Shown here: piece by piece, positions 27,455 to 35,649 of the stretch | Position numbering within the stretch: position 1 is the stretch's first letter | Layout of the letters: every line of letters begins with the position of its first letter | From: CBDBND01 sp965207985 | GTDB lineage: Bacteria > Pseudomonadota > Alphaproteobacteria > Rhodospirillales > Rhodospirillaceae | NCBI GenBank assembly: GCA_965207985.1 | Contig: CBDBND010000032.1 | Span: 496,001-560,000 of the forward strand | DNA length: 64,000 nt | Direction of reading: 5' to 3' | Translations under genes and position numbers: made by a program | The notes under the pieces: model-generated | What the model saw: only the letters and a program-made list of their open reading frames with translations | Told to the model about the DNA's origin: nothing | Databases searched by the model: none

Positions 27455-29040
27455 GTCGATCCTGAAAGACGCGGAGATTCTCTGTAATAGACTGTTATTG
27501 CGGATCAATTTTGTTGGCAATGGTGGTTCGGAATCGCCGGATTTTCTATACTGCAAGGCCGGTTCCTTGCAATTTCCGGATCAAAAAATGCGCCCCACAT
27601 CAGCCGCCCCACATCAGCCAATGACGTCCCTTCTTTAGATCTCTTCCGCACCGCGCTTGAGAACATTCTCGATCAACGGCACGAACTTTATCGGCTCACC
27701 GAGTTGATCGATTGGCAGGGTTTTGATGAGGCGTTTGGTGTCTTGTATTGCCCTGACAACGGCTGCCCGGCCAAAGCGACGCGGCTGATGGTGGGGCTTC
27801 AATATCTCAAGCACGTGTATGGTCTGTCCGATGACCAGGTGGTGATGCGCTGGGTGGAGAACCCTTACTGGCAGCATTTTTGCGGCGAGGTGTATTTTCA
27901 GCATCACCCGCCGATTGATCCCAGCAGCATGTCGCGTTTCAGACGGCGCATTGGCCATTCAGGGTGCGAGAAAATTCTGCGGGCCACAGTTGATGCGGGT
28001 GTTCGGAGCAAGACGGTCAAACCCGACGACTTCAAGCGTGTGACGGTGGATACCACGGTGCAGGAGAAGGCGGTGGCCTTTCCCACCGACAGCAAATTGC
28101 TGAACCGTTCGCGTGTGCGTCTTGTCAAGCTGTGCCACACACACGGTGTGGTGTTGCGGCAGAGCTACGCCCGTAAGGGCCCTGAGGCGCTGTTGCGGGC
28201 CAACCGTTATGGTCACGTCCGGCAGATGAGGCGCATGGGTGGTCAGATTAAGAAGCTCAAGACCTATCTGGGCCGGGTGGTGCGTGACACGGAGCGCAAG
28301 ATCGCGGGCCATAAGGGGTTGCAGGCGATTTTTGCCGGGGAGTTGGCGCTGGCCAGGCGGCTGCTCAGTCAACAGAAGATGGATCGCAACAAACTGTATA
28401 GCCTGCATGCCCCGGAGGTGGAGTGCATCGGCAAGGGCAAGGCCCACAAGCGTTATGAGTTTGGTGTCAAGGCCAGTATTGCAACGACAAACAGGAGCAA
28501 CTTTATCGTTGGCGGCATGGCGTTGCCGGGGAATCCCTTTGATGGGCATACATTGCCAACAGCGTTGGAGCAGGTGCGCCGTTTGACAGGCTGTGTGGTT
28601 GAAGAAGTGTTTGTGGATCGTGGCTACCGTGGCCATGGCGAGGAAGCATCAAGGGTGTACATCTCGGGTCAACGGCGTGGCATAAAAACACAACGGCTGA
28701 AACGGTCACTGAAACGGCGTCAGGCGATTGAACCGGTTATCGGCCATCTGAAATCGGATGGACTGTTGGGACGCAATTACCTCAAGGGTACTGAAGGTGA
28801 TCGCATGAATGTGGCACTGGCCTGTGCCGGCCATAACCTAAGACTGATCCTGAAGCGGCTCAGAATTTATTGCGCCCGCATTTTGGGCGCTACGTTGCTC
28901 CGGGACATGATCGGATTGCATGGAACGCGTCTTGCGGCGTCAATCATCCGATGGAAGCGACGGATGGCGTGGCAGACTGAACCTAACAGCACACATCTAA
29001 CGCTCGTAGTGGTATGAAAAACGGGTTTTTCAGGATCGAC
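27455..29040 (+). mobile_element. 1586-bp insertion sequence (IS5/IS1182-like), copy 1
   Basis: Bounded by inverted ends GTCGATCCTGAAA, with a 6-bp target duplication TATCTA on each side (27449-27454 and 29041-29046). It has the same length and layout as the copy at 50833-52418 and encodes an identical protein, so both moved recently. It interrupts the FlhA cytoplasmic domain; removing it with one TATCTA restores the frame. Confidence 0.92.
27588..29017 (+). pseudogene. DDE transposase of IS copy 1, start region frameshifted
   Basis: The open frame from TTG 27704 encodes 437 aa with a long IS5/IS1182-like DDE transposase pattern (WVENPYWQHFCGE, VDTTVQEKAVAFPTD, VEEVFVDRGYRG, RRQAIEPVIGHLKSDG). 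A better start, ATG 27588, is out of frame because a 14-bp unit CGCCCCACATCAGC is repeated in tandem right after it; with one unit the product would be 471 aa starting MRPTSANDVPSLDLF. Translation from TTG, or frameshifting in the repeat, may still make active protein. Confidence 0.8.
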
Positions 29041-29046
29041 TATCTA

Positions 29047-29381
29047 GGCAACTTTCGGATTCTCAAACCGACGAAGAAGACGTTATCCCATTGGTGACTC
29101 TGTCGCCTGAATGGGAACAGGCGTTTTCGGATGCTCTTATTGGTCAAGGTGAAGAACGGCAACTCTCCATGGCGCCATCCCGACTTCAGGAATTCATCAC
29201 CGCGGTACGGCAAAACTTTGAACGATTTGCCATGCAGGGAGAAACACCAGTGTTACTCACTTCGCCGACGGTTCGGCCTTATGTCCGGTCGATTATCGAC
29301 CGCTTTAGACCGATGACGGTCGTCATGTCTCAGAATGAGATTCATCCGAAAGCGAAGATAAAGACGGTCGGGCAGATCTGA
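29047..29381 (+). pseudogene. flhA: flhA, C-terminal piece
   Basis: Last part of FlhA: RQLSDSQTDEEDVIPLVTL, then SRLQEFITAVRQNFERFAM, TSPTVRPYVRSIIDRF and the invariant family end NEIHPKAKIKTVGQI. It continues the frame of 26857-27454 once the IS and one TATCTA are removed. flhF begins 87 bp downstream, as in intact alphaproteobacterial operons. Confidence 0.93.
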
Positions 29382-29468
29382 TTACGCAACTCTGATTCGT
29401 AAAAGCCCGTGAAAAAAGGGTACGCTAAGGCACGGCATCAGCGACGGGGGCGCAATAGGTCGTAAGCA

Positions 29469-30105
29469 ATGCGTTTAAAGTCTTACACAGCTGCCACCAT
29501 GGCCGAGGCCATGTCATTGGTTCGGGAAGAGTTGGGCGAAAACGCGATCATCGTTTCCACCCAACGGTCTTCTGACGGCCAAGGGGTGCACATTACCGCA
29601 GCCCTTGAAGAACCCGGCAGCGATGATGACGTGGCAAAGGCACTGGCCGACGAAGACTCAACGCCGTTTGCGGAACGGGTTCGAGAAGCCCTGACTTATC
29701 ATGGTGTTCCACCTCGTCTGATTGAAAAGATGATCGTCACCGCCCGCTCCGTTGAAGTCGGCTCGCCGACCATGGCCTGTGCAGCCGCTCTGGAAGATCA
29801 TTGTGATTTTGCGCCTCTGCCCGAACGGAAAGCACCGCGGCCCTTTATGCTGGTGGGCCCGCCCGGATCGGGCAAAACCATCACCGTTGCCAAGCTGGCC
29901 GCCCGAGCCCGCCTTGCCGGCCGACCGGTGGGGGTGATCACCACGGATACGGTCCGGGCCGGCGCCGTTGAACAGCTCACGGCCTTCACCAGCATTCTCG
30001 AAGTGGAAATCAATCAGGTGCGCGGACCTGACATGTTGCCGCAAGCCGCAAGCGGTCGATGTGATGATGCGGTCCTACGATCTCGTCTTCATCGATAGCC
30101 CTGGA
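29469..30105 (+). pseudogene. flhF: flhF, N-terminal piece with 7-bp duplication
   Basis: Start of FlhF: MRLKSYTAATMAEAMSLVRE, then the G-domain P-loop VGPPGSGKT and TTDTVRAGAVEQL. At 30039-30052 the unit CCGCAAG occurs twice in a row; one copy restores the frame into VDVMMRSYDLVFIDSPG, the DTPG-like GTPase motif. Coding then stops abruptly at 30105, where inverted flhA begins. FlhF is the SRP-like GTPase that positions polar flagella. Confidence 0.92.
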
Positions 30106-31289
30106 CTGAAGCCGATGGTTGTCGTTGTTGATCATGCTCAGCAGGCCATAACCCAGCTCCAGGCGTACCTGGTCGATGCGCATGGCCGAGGAAATGGGTT
30201 CTTCGGCGGTTGCCAATTCGGCCGTGTCGAGCTGTTGATCGAGTTCGGCTGCCAGTTCGGCCCGGCGCTTATTCTGGAAGGTCACCCAGCCAGCCGCCGA
30301 TCCGGTGACAAAAGCCAGAAACAAGAAGGGTCCAACCGGCGTACCGGGCAGCATTGCCAGACTGAGAGCCAGGAACGAACTCATGCCCAGGGCTTTGGGA
30401 TAGCGTGTGAATTGGGTTCCAAGGGCAACATCGGTGCTTTCACTAAGGCCGCCTTTTGAGACCATCAAACCTGCGGAGGTAGAGACCACCAGCGCCGGAA
30501 TTTGCGTGACGAGTCCGTCACCCACGGTCAGCCGCGTATAAGTATCGGCCGCTTCGGAGAAGGTCAGATCATTCTGCACCATGCCGATGATCATGCCGCC
30601 GATAATGTTGATAATTGTGATCAGAATGCCGGCAACGGCGTCGCCGCGGACGAACTTTGACGCACCATCCATGGCACCAAAGAAATCACTTTCCTTTTGC
30701 AAATCTTCGCGCCGGTCTTTGGCCTGCATTTCGTCGATCAAACCGGCTGACATGTCCGCATCGATGGCCATTTGTTTGCCAGACAACGCATCCAAAGTGA
30801 AGCGCGCGGTAACTTCCGCGATACGGGTTGCACCCTTGGTGATCACCATAAAGTTCACGATCACCAGAATGGCAAAGACGATGACGCCAATGACGAAGTT
30901 GTCACCCATAATGAAGCCGCCGAAGGCTTCAATCACTTGCCCCGCGGCATCGGTTCCTTCGTGCCCTCTTGATAGGATCAAACGGGTCGATGCCAGGTTG
31001 AGCGCCAAGCGCAGCATGGTGGCGATAAGCAACACGACCGGAAACGAGTTGAATTCGAGCGACTTGTTGATGAACACAACCGTCATCAATATGAGGACAG
31101 ATAATGTGATTGAGAGCGCCAGCGAGACATCCAAGAGCCACGGCGGCATGGGCATGATCAGGACGACGAGGATCAGCACCAGGCCAAGAGCGAAACCGAG
31201 GTCGCCGCGCTTGACCGCCGCACCGAACCGGTCGAAAGCGGCACCGAAATCCGCTCCCGGTTCTGCCGGGGCCTGAGGTGCAGCTAAAG
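30106..31289 (-). pseudogene. flhA: flhA, membrane-domain piece
   Basis: Encodes the transmembrane half of FlhA, with GDLGFALGLVLILVV, the LRLALNLASTRLILSRGHEG block and the FHIPEP-region counterpart, through to LELGYGLLSMINNDNHRLQ at 30106. The frame is open upstream to 31289, where it meets an IS fragment. The missing start was found inverted at 31951-32053. The middle of the piece is intact, with no frameshift seen. Confidence 0.93.
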
Positions 31290-31406
31290 GACTTCAAGGC
31301 GACCGTCGAGAGCGCCCTTGCCTGGCTCCTGATCGCCAGCATCCAAGTCTTCATCCGTAGACTAGCAAGGTTATGAAAATAAACGATTCTTTTCCGGCCA
31401 GACTCT
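31287..31406 (+). mobile_element. IS5-type remnant, 3' end
   Basis: The last 120 bp of the element seen intact at 48121-49051, including the transposase end SALAWLLIASIQVFIRRLARL-stop region and the terminal repeat ending CCGGCCAGACTC. It breaks at GAAG/GACTTC, exactly where the other fragment at 32054-32103 ends, so both came from a single remnant split by inversion B. The flank TTA lies next to the true end. Confidence 0.9.
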
Positions 31407-31611
31407 TAGGAATCAAAATCAGACCGCCGACAATTTCCTTGCCTATCTCAGCCACCCACACAAGGTTATGTCTTATGTCCTCGACTACGCCTGCCGAGAC
31501 GTCTGGCAGATCGGGAAGTTGGGAACGGTAGCTCTCGTAAGCAGCGTCAATACACGCCGCAAACTGTGTAGCGTCCTCAATCTGAGCCCGTCTAATTATC
31601 CAGTTCACCAT
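31407..31611 (-). pseudogene. GNAT acetyltransferase, N-terminal fragment
   Basis: Starts MVNWIIRRAQIEDATQFAAC and continues to VAEIGKEIVGGLILIPK, the first half of a GCN5-related N-acetyltransferase, before running into an IS remnant at 31406. The matching C-terminal half is on the other strand at 32104-32312. Before inversion B the two halves were on one strand, separated by the IS remnant. Confidence 0.8.
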
Positions 31612-31950
31612 GCTCTGACTATGACCTCATCCTTTTGAGCGCACCATGTGGCATTTTCGAGTTCTCGTAAGAAGCTAAGCTATTGAAAAATATTGAGTAT
31701 TTATGGCTCACCCGCCAGTTTGAAGCTGAGGCCGGCGTACAGCCGCAGAGGAGCTGTTTTTGATCCGCTTTTGGGCAACAAATTAGGCCCTAAAAACTGG
31801 GCATTTTTTGCCTATCTAAACACCTTGTTAAGGGTCCCCAGGGCACAGTGTGAGCCGTAGGAGACGGGCTTCCCAAGACGCCCGGGACAGGCCGGAAACC
31901 CGCTGAAACACTGGATTTGCAAGAGTTCGTAAAAGGACTCGGGGACCGGT
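31612..31950. promoter_or_regulatory. relocated upstream region of flhA and the acetyltransferase
   Basis: 339 bp without a supported gene. On its original orientation it was the divergent intergenic region between flhA and the GNAT gene, so it should hold the flhA promoter. A TGGGCA-TTTTTTGCC segment near 31797 recalls a sigma-54 site, but its two key dinucleotides are one base too close. I make no firm promoter call. Confidence 0.5.
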
Positions 31951-32053
31951 ATGGCGGAAAACACCCAAGACGACGCTCCAGCGGGCGGCGGTGAAGCAGA
32001 TGCCACAGCAGCAGAGGCTACGGCCAGCGATACGGCCGCAGCGGACGGCACAG
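31951..32053 (+). pseudogene. flhA: flhA, start codon and first 34 codons
   Basis: ATG at 31951 preceded by GGACTCGGGGA. It encodes MAENTQDDAPAGGG followed by an Ala/Asp/Glu/Thr-rich tail, and leads in frame into LAAPQAPAEPGADF of the membrane piece when inversion B is undone. As it stands the frame runs into IS sequence and ends at 32196. The sum of all four flhA pieces is 2220 bp, exactly 740 codons. Confidence 0.85.
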
Positions 32054-32103
32054 CTTCGCAAGGCGGCGGCTGCGCCCGAACCATGCGAAGGTGCGTTCGA
32101 CCA
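32054..32103 (-). mobile_element. IS5-type remnant, internal fragment
   Basis: 50 bp matching the transposase segment VVERTFAWFGRSRRLAK of the intact element (about 48887-48938), in minus orientation. It continues the fragment at 31287-31406 in the intact IS. The edge at 32103 is a clean break into acetyltransferase sequence, showing the 5' part of this IS copy was deleted before inversion B. Confidence 0.88.
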
Positions 32104-32312
32104 ATGTGGCTGTTCATCCAAGATGTTCAGGGATGGGTCTTGGGCGCGGATTGGTCGAACGCGCGGAAACGGAATGCCGAAATCGTGGACTGCTGACGCT
32201 GAAGCTCAGCACTCATGTGGCGATGCCGGAAAACGTTGCTCTATACGAACATCTAGGATGGATTGAAACGGAAAGGTCTGAAAACAAAGTATACATGACC
32301 AAGCGTCTATAA
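32104..32312 (+). pseudogene. GNAT acetyltransferase, C-terminal fragment
   Basis: Encodes NVAVHPRCSGMGLGRGLVE, the acetyl-CoA pyrophosphate-binding motif (GxGLG region), then NVALYEHLGWIETER and the stop. This is the second half of the gene starting at 31611. A few residues between the halves appear to be lost together with the 5' part of the IS. Non-functional. Confidence 0.8.
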
Positions 32313-32322
32313 GCGTCCTGCC

Positions 32323-32781
32323 TTAGTCCGTTGCTCCCCACGAAGCCACCACGATCGTTATCAGACCCAAAGTCAGGTTGGTGGCGACGATCTTGCGCAC
32401 GGTTTCAATGACTGTACCGGCGGTCTCGAAGTCCCGGGCATCGGCCGCGAGTTTGAATTTCCGAAACGGCCCGTGATTGAGCCAAAAGAAAAGCAGGGTC
32501 ATGACAATGGCGACGATGAACATGATGTCCACATGCAGTCCTGCCTTGCCAAACCCCGACAGCACGAAAAACATCTGATATATCCCGGTGATCCAGAGCA
32601 CGATAACCATTCCCAGAACCCAGCGTAGGAACCGCTGTAAAGTCCGGCGCCACAAGGCGAGGGCATCCTCTTTGGCCAGTCCACCCATGGCAGGCCGTAG
32701 GGCCATGTAGGCGAAGAACATACCGCCGACCCAGATGACGGCGGCGAGGGTGTGCAAGGTATTGGCGATGGTCCAAAGCAT
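32323..32781 (-). CDS. CopD-like integral membrane protein
   Basis: 152 aa with four predicted transmembrane helices. The start HTLAAVIWVGGMFFAY and the second pair of helices resemble the CopD/COG5615 membrane protein group, in which conserved His residues may bind heme or copper. It is divergent from ferrochelatase (84 bp apart), which fits a heme or metal link, but this is inference. Function not proven for the family. Confidence 0.7.
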   Translation of the reverse strand: MLWTIANTLHTLAAVIWVGGMFFAYMALRPAMGGLAKEDALALWRRTLQRFLRWVLGMVIVLWITGIYQMFFVLSGFGKAGLHVDIMFIVAIVMTLLFFWLNHGPFRKFKLAADARDFETAGTVIETVRKIVATNLTLGLITIVVASWGATD

Positions 32782-32865
32782 GGCAGCTGACCTCTCTGGC
32801 CGTTCGGAAAGGGCTAAGGTATTGTGTTTCGGGTAAAAACTGTAGCCCTATGCAAGGGGATACTT

Positions 32866-33954
32866 TTGGGACACACGCCAACCAACAAAGCTGAGAAGCT
32901 TGCCGTCGTCATTTTTAACTTGGGTGGACCGGATTCCCCCGAGGCGATTAAGCCGTTCCTGCTCAACCTGTTCAACGACCCGGCGATCATGCGCGTACCC
33001 AATCCATTGCGCTGGATCATCGCCCGGTTGATCGCCTGGCGCCGCGCCCCCACCAGCAAAGAGATCTACGATCTGGTGGGCGGCAGGTCCACGCTCCTTC
33101 CGGCCACGTTGGAACAGGCCAAGGCGTTGAAGGAGGAAATCGCCGATACTGCTGAACACGTCGAAGTGTTCGTGTTCATGCGCTATTGGCATCCCATGGT
33201 CGAAGAGACCGTGGCCAAGATTAAAGCCTTCAACCCCGATCGCGTTCTTTTGTTGCCGCTCTATCCCCAATTCTCCACCACAACCACGGGCACGTCCGTG
33301 AAGGCATTCAAAGAAGAAGCCAACCGTCAGGGTTTGACCGCTCCGCAGGACTCGGTGTGCTGTTATCCGCTGCATCACGGTTTTCTTGATGCCACCGTGG
33401 CCAACATCAACAAAGCGCTCGATCAAGCGATGCAACACGGCGCGCCGCGGTTGCTGCTGTCCGCCCACGGCTTGCCGCAACGGACCATCGACGCCGGTGA
33501 TCCCTATCAGTGGCAAATGGAGCAGACGTCCATGGCCATCGTCGAAGCGCTGAACCGGCCGGGTTTGGATTGGGTGACCTGCTATCAAAGCCGGGTCGGC
33601 CCGGTGAAGTGGATCGGACCTTATACGGAGGATGAAGTCACTCGGGCCGGCCAAGACGGCGTGCCGGTGGTCATTGCCCCTATCGCGTTTGTCTCCGAAC
33701 ACGTGGAAACGGAAGTGGAAATCGATATCGAGCTCCGCCAGTTGGCCGACGAGACGGGCGTGCCCTTTTTTGCACGCTGCTCGGCGGTGGCTGCCGACTG
33801 CACTTTTATCCGCGGTCTCGGCGATCTGGTGCGCCATGCCATCGGGCAAGGACAGCCGGTTTCCGACATCGGCAACCGCCGCTGCCCCATGCACTACAAG
33901 TACTGTCCCAACGACGTTGGCGTGAACGAGCCAGCAACCGACTCAAGGTCCTAA
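32866..33954 (+). CDS. hemH: ferrochelatase
   Basis: Last enzyme of protoheme synthesis; inserts Fe2+ into protoporphyrin IX. 362 aa from TTG 32866, which has AAGGGG seven bases upstream; a GTG at 32824 is possible. Family motifs: VIFNLGGPDSPEAIKPFL, the catalytic His201 in LLLSAHGLP and Glu281 in SEHVETEVEID. The C-terminal end has four cysteines (CPMHYKYCP and others), as in many alphaproteobacterial enzymes. The dioxygenase gene begins 4 bp after the stop. Confidence 0.95.
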   Translation: MGHTPTNKAEKLAVVIFNLGGPDSPEAIKPFLLNLFNDPAIMRVPNPLRWIIARLIAWRRAPTSKEIYDLVGGRSTLLPATLEQAKALKEEIADTAEHVEVFVFMRYWHPMVEETVAKIKAFNPDRVLLLPLYPQFSTTTTGTSVKAFKEEANRQGLTAPQDSVCCYPLHHGFLDATVANINKALDQAMQHGAPRLLLSAHGLPQRTIDAGDPYQWQMEQTSMAIVEALNRPGLDWVTCYQSRVGPVKWIGPYTEDEVTRAGQDGVPVVIAPIAFVSEHVETEVEIDIELRQLADETGVPFFARCSAVAADCTFIRGLGDLVRHAIGQGQPVSDIGNRRCPMHYKYCPNDVGVNEPATDSRS

Positions 33955-33958
33955 ACAG

Positions 33959-34834
33959 ATGGATGACGCTGTTCCGATCCAAACCGACGCAGAGGGTGGC
34001 TCAGCAAATTTAGGCATTCGACCGATGACCGGTGCGCTGGGCGCCGAAGTGCATGGTGTGAACCTCAGCGTACCGTTGGATGAGAGCGCCGCTGCCGCAG
34101 TTAAGGCCGCTCTCCTTGACCATCTTGTCTTGTACTTTCCGGAACAAGATCTCGAGCCTGACCATTTGATCGCGCTTGCACATTCTTTCGGAGAGCTTGA
34201 AACGGAACGGTTCATTCCGCCCCTCGAAGGGCATCCCGGTGTGCACATTCTAAAAGGCATCAGCAAGAACAAACTGACCACGCAAAATCTCATTTGGCAT
34301 GTGGATCACAGCTACAAGCCCCAGCCCAGCCTCGGCGGCGCTCTCTATGCCATCGACGTGCCCGAGTCCGGCGGCGATACGCTGTTTGCCAACATGTACG
34401 CCGCTTATGAAGCGTTGTCCGACCGTATGAAGCAGTACCTCGAGGGTCTTATCGCTGTGCACGATGTGGTTGCCTACGGTTTGCGTTCCGGATTGTTCGA
34501 AACCGAAGATACCCGCAAAGCCATCATGCGCATGCCACTCGCGTCAGAGCATCCGTTGGTCTGTACACACCCCGAGACGGGCCGCAAAATGTTATTCGTC
34601 AATCAAGCCTGGACAACCAAGATCAGAGATCTTGAACCGCACGAAAGCCAGTCGATCCTGACGTTCCTGTTCGAACACGCGACCCGGCCGGAGTTTCAAT
34701 GCCGTATCCGTTGGAGCAACCGCGGTCTGCTGTTGTGGGACAATCGGGCGGTTCAGCACCGTGGTATTCCCGATTATGAAGGACCGCGCATCATGCACCG
34801 GGTGTCCATCAAAGGCGAATGGACACCGCAGTAG
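33959..34834 (+). CDS. TauD/TfdA-type Fe(II)/2-oxoglutarate dioxygenase
   Basis: 291 aa with the facial triad: His114-x-Asp116 in WHVDHSY and His267 in WDNRAVQHRG; Arg281 binds the 2-oxoglutarate carboxylate. Family members hydroxylate sulfonates, phenoxyacids or other small substrates with release of succinate and CO2. It starts 4 bp after ferrochelatase and may be co-transcribed. Substrate not predictable. Confidence 0.92.
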   Translation: MDDAVPIQTDAEGGSANLGIRPMTGALGAEVHGVNLSVPLDESAAAAVKAALLDHLVLYFPEQDLEPDHLIALAHSFGELETERFIPPLEGHPGVHILKGISKNKLTTQNLIWHVDHSYKPQPSLGGALYAIDVPESGGDTLFANMYAAYEALSDRMKQYLEGLIAVHDVVAYGLRSGLFETEDTRKAIMRMPLASEHPLVCTHPETGRKMLFVNQAWTTKIRDLEPHESQSILTFLFEHATRPEFQCRIRWSNRGLLLWDNRAVQHRGIPDYEGPRIMHRVSIKGEWTPQ

Positions 34835-34841
34835 TTCATCC

Positions 34842-35459
34842 TCAATTAACCAGCATGTCTTCCATGACGGAGAGGAAGGTGTTTTCGAAGTCTTCTTCGT
34901 CTTGCAGCACCGTCAAAACGTCAATGGCGCACCGGCCAATGAGACGACGAGCGATGAGGTCATCATCGAATTTAAGGATTCCGCCCTCGGCCACGGTCTT
35001 GAGATGCTTTTCCGTGAGGTTTGAGAACATCATATGTTCCGGCTCAAACATCTGCATGAACCGTTTGTTGAGCTTGAATGCTAGAATGAGAGCTTGCGCA
35101 TTTTCTGTCCACATATCGACATAAACGCTTAAGACCCCCCGTAACCGAGCGCGGGCATCTACGTTTTGTATACCTTTGAGGGCATCGATCCCTTTGGTTA
35201 AAACCGGCTGAATGAGTTGGTGGATCACATCGTCGCGGCTGTCAAACAAGCTGTAAAACGTGCCCCGTGAAATGCCGACTGCGTCAATCAGGTCATCCAC
35301 GCTGACATTCTCAACCCCGAACTCGAGAAACTTATCGGCGGCCACGGTCAGCAATTCTGCCCTGGTACGACTGCGCCGGCGGGCGACCTTGCCCTTTTTT
35401 GGCGCTTCGGTCTGTGTCTCTGGATGATCAAGCATCGGTTTGGTCCTGCTGAACATCAT
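34842..35459 (-). CDS. TetR-family transcriptional regulator
   Basis: 205 aa. The DNA-binding domain covers about residues 30-80, with FLEFGVENVSVDDLIDAVGISRGTFYSLF as its position marker (helix-turn-helix within it). The C-terminal ligand domain is typical. It is divergent from the MacA/ABC/MacB-like operon 191 bp away and likely represses it and itself, being released by a pump substrate. A perfect palindrome sits at its start. Confidence 0.88.
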   Translation of the reverse strand: MMFSRTKPMLDHPETQTEAPKKGKVARRRSRTRAELLTVAADKFLEFGVENVSVDDLIDAVGISRGTFYSLFDSRDDVIHQLIQPVLTKGIDALKGIQNVDARARLRGVLSVYVDMWTENAQALILAFKLNKRFMQMFEPEHMMFSNLTEKHLKTVAEGGILKFDDDLIARRLIGRCAIDVLTVLQDEEDFENTFLSVMEDMLVN

Positions 35460-35460
35460 A

Positions 35461-35474
35461 GTCTAAAAATAGAC
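35461..35474. promoter_or_regulatory. candidate TetR operator
   Basis: Perfect inverted repeat GTCTA-AAAA-TAGAC directly before the TetR start codon. A further TAGAC half site occurs near 35554. Position between the regulator and the efflux operon fits an autoregulatory operator; binding is inferred. Confidence 0.55.
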
Positions 35475-35649
35475 ATGAGTGTATAATTTTATTGATGTTC
35501 CGCTTTTCCTAGGGTATCCAGTATTTTGGCGGCGGCCGCTTTGGCCATTAGACTGTGTATTAGAAGGTGATAGTGGTGGTTCACCGTCCCACTGTTTTTC
35601 GACTCAAGGCCATGGGTCTCTTCCCTGACCCTCAACCGGATTCCTGATT

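Larger units (their letters stand above)
26857..30105. other. inverted segment A (breakpoints in flhA and flhF)
   Basis: Re-inverting this 3249-bp block joins CGGCTTCAG (end of the flhA membrane piece) to GACCAGATT (start of the cytoplasmic piece) and CCTGGA to CGTAACCCG in flhF, both in frame and without gain or loss of bases. No long inverted repeat is visible at the ends; at most one base is ambiguous. Confidence 0.9.
31290..32053. other. inverted segment B (breakpoints in flhA and an IS5 remnant)
   Basis: Re-inverting this block of about 764 bp joins the FlhA start (31951-32053) to the membrane piece as GGC ACA GCT TTA GCT GCA, in frame, and at the same time rejoins the two IS fragments as GTCCTTCGCAAGG, identical to the intact copy. 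A 3-bp inverted microhomology (AAG at 31287-31289, CTT at 32054-32056) marks the crossover. Confidence 0.9.

Noticed and set aside
27959..28636. 225-codon frame antisense to the IS transposase (also at 51237-51914)
   Set aside because: Identical in both IS copies simply because the copies are identical; no start signals or domain features.
31797..31815. Possible sigma-54 promoter TGGGCA-TTTTTTGCC upstream of the old flhA start
   Set aside because: The GG and GC elements are 11 rather than 12 bases apart, and the TTGC half is imperfect; listed only as a note in the intergenic entry.
31951..32196. An 81-aa alanine-rich protein gene
   Set aside because: Its first 34 codons are the FlhA N-terminus and the rest is IS and acetyltransferase sequence out of frame.
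32848..33894. 348-codon frame antisense to ferrochelatase
   Set aside because: The plus strand encodes a complete ferrochelatase with all catalytic residues; the antisense product has no recognisable features.
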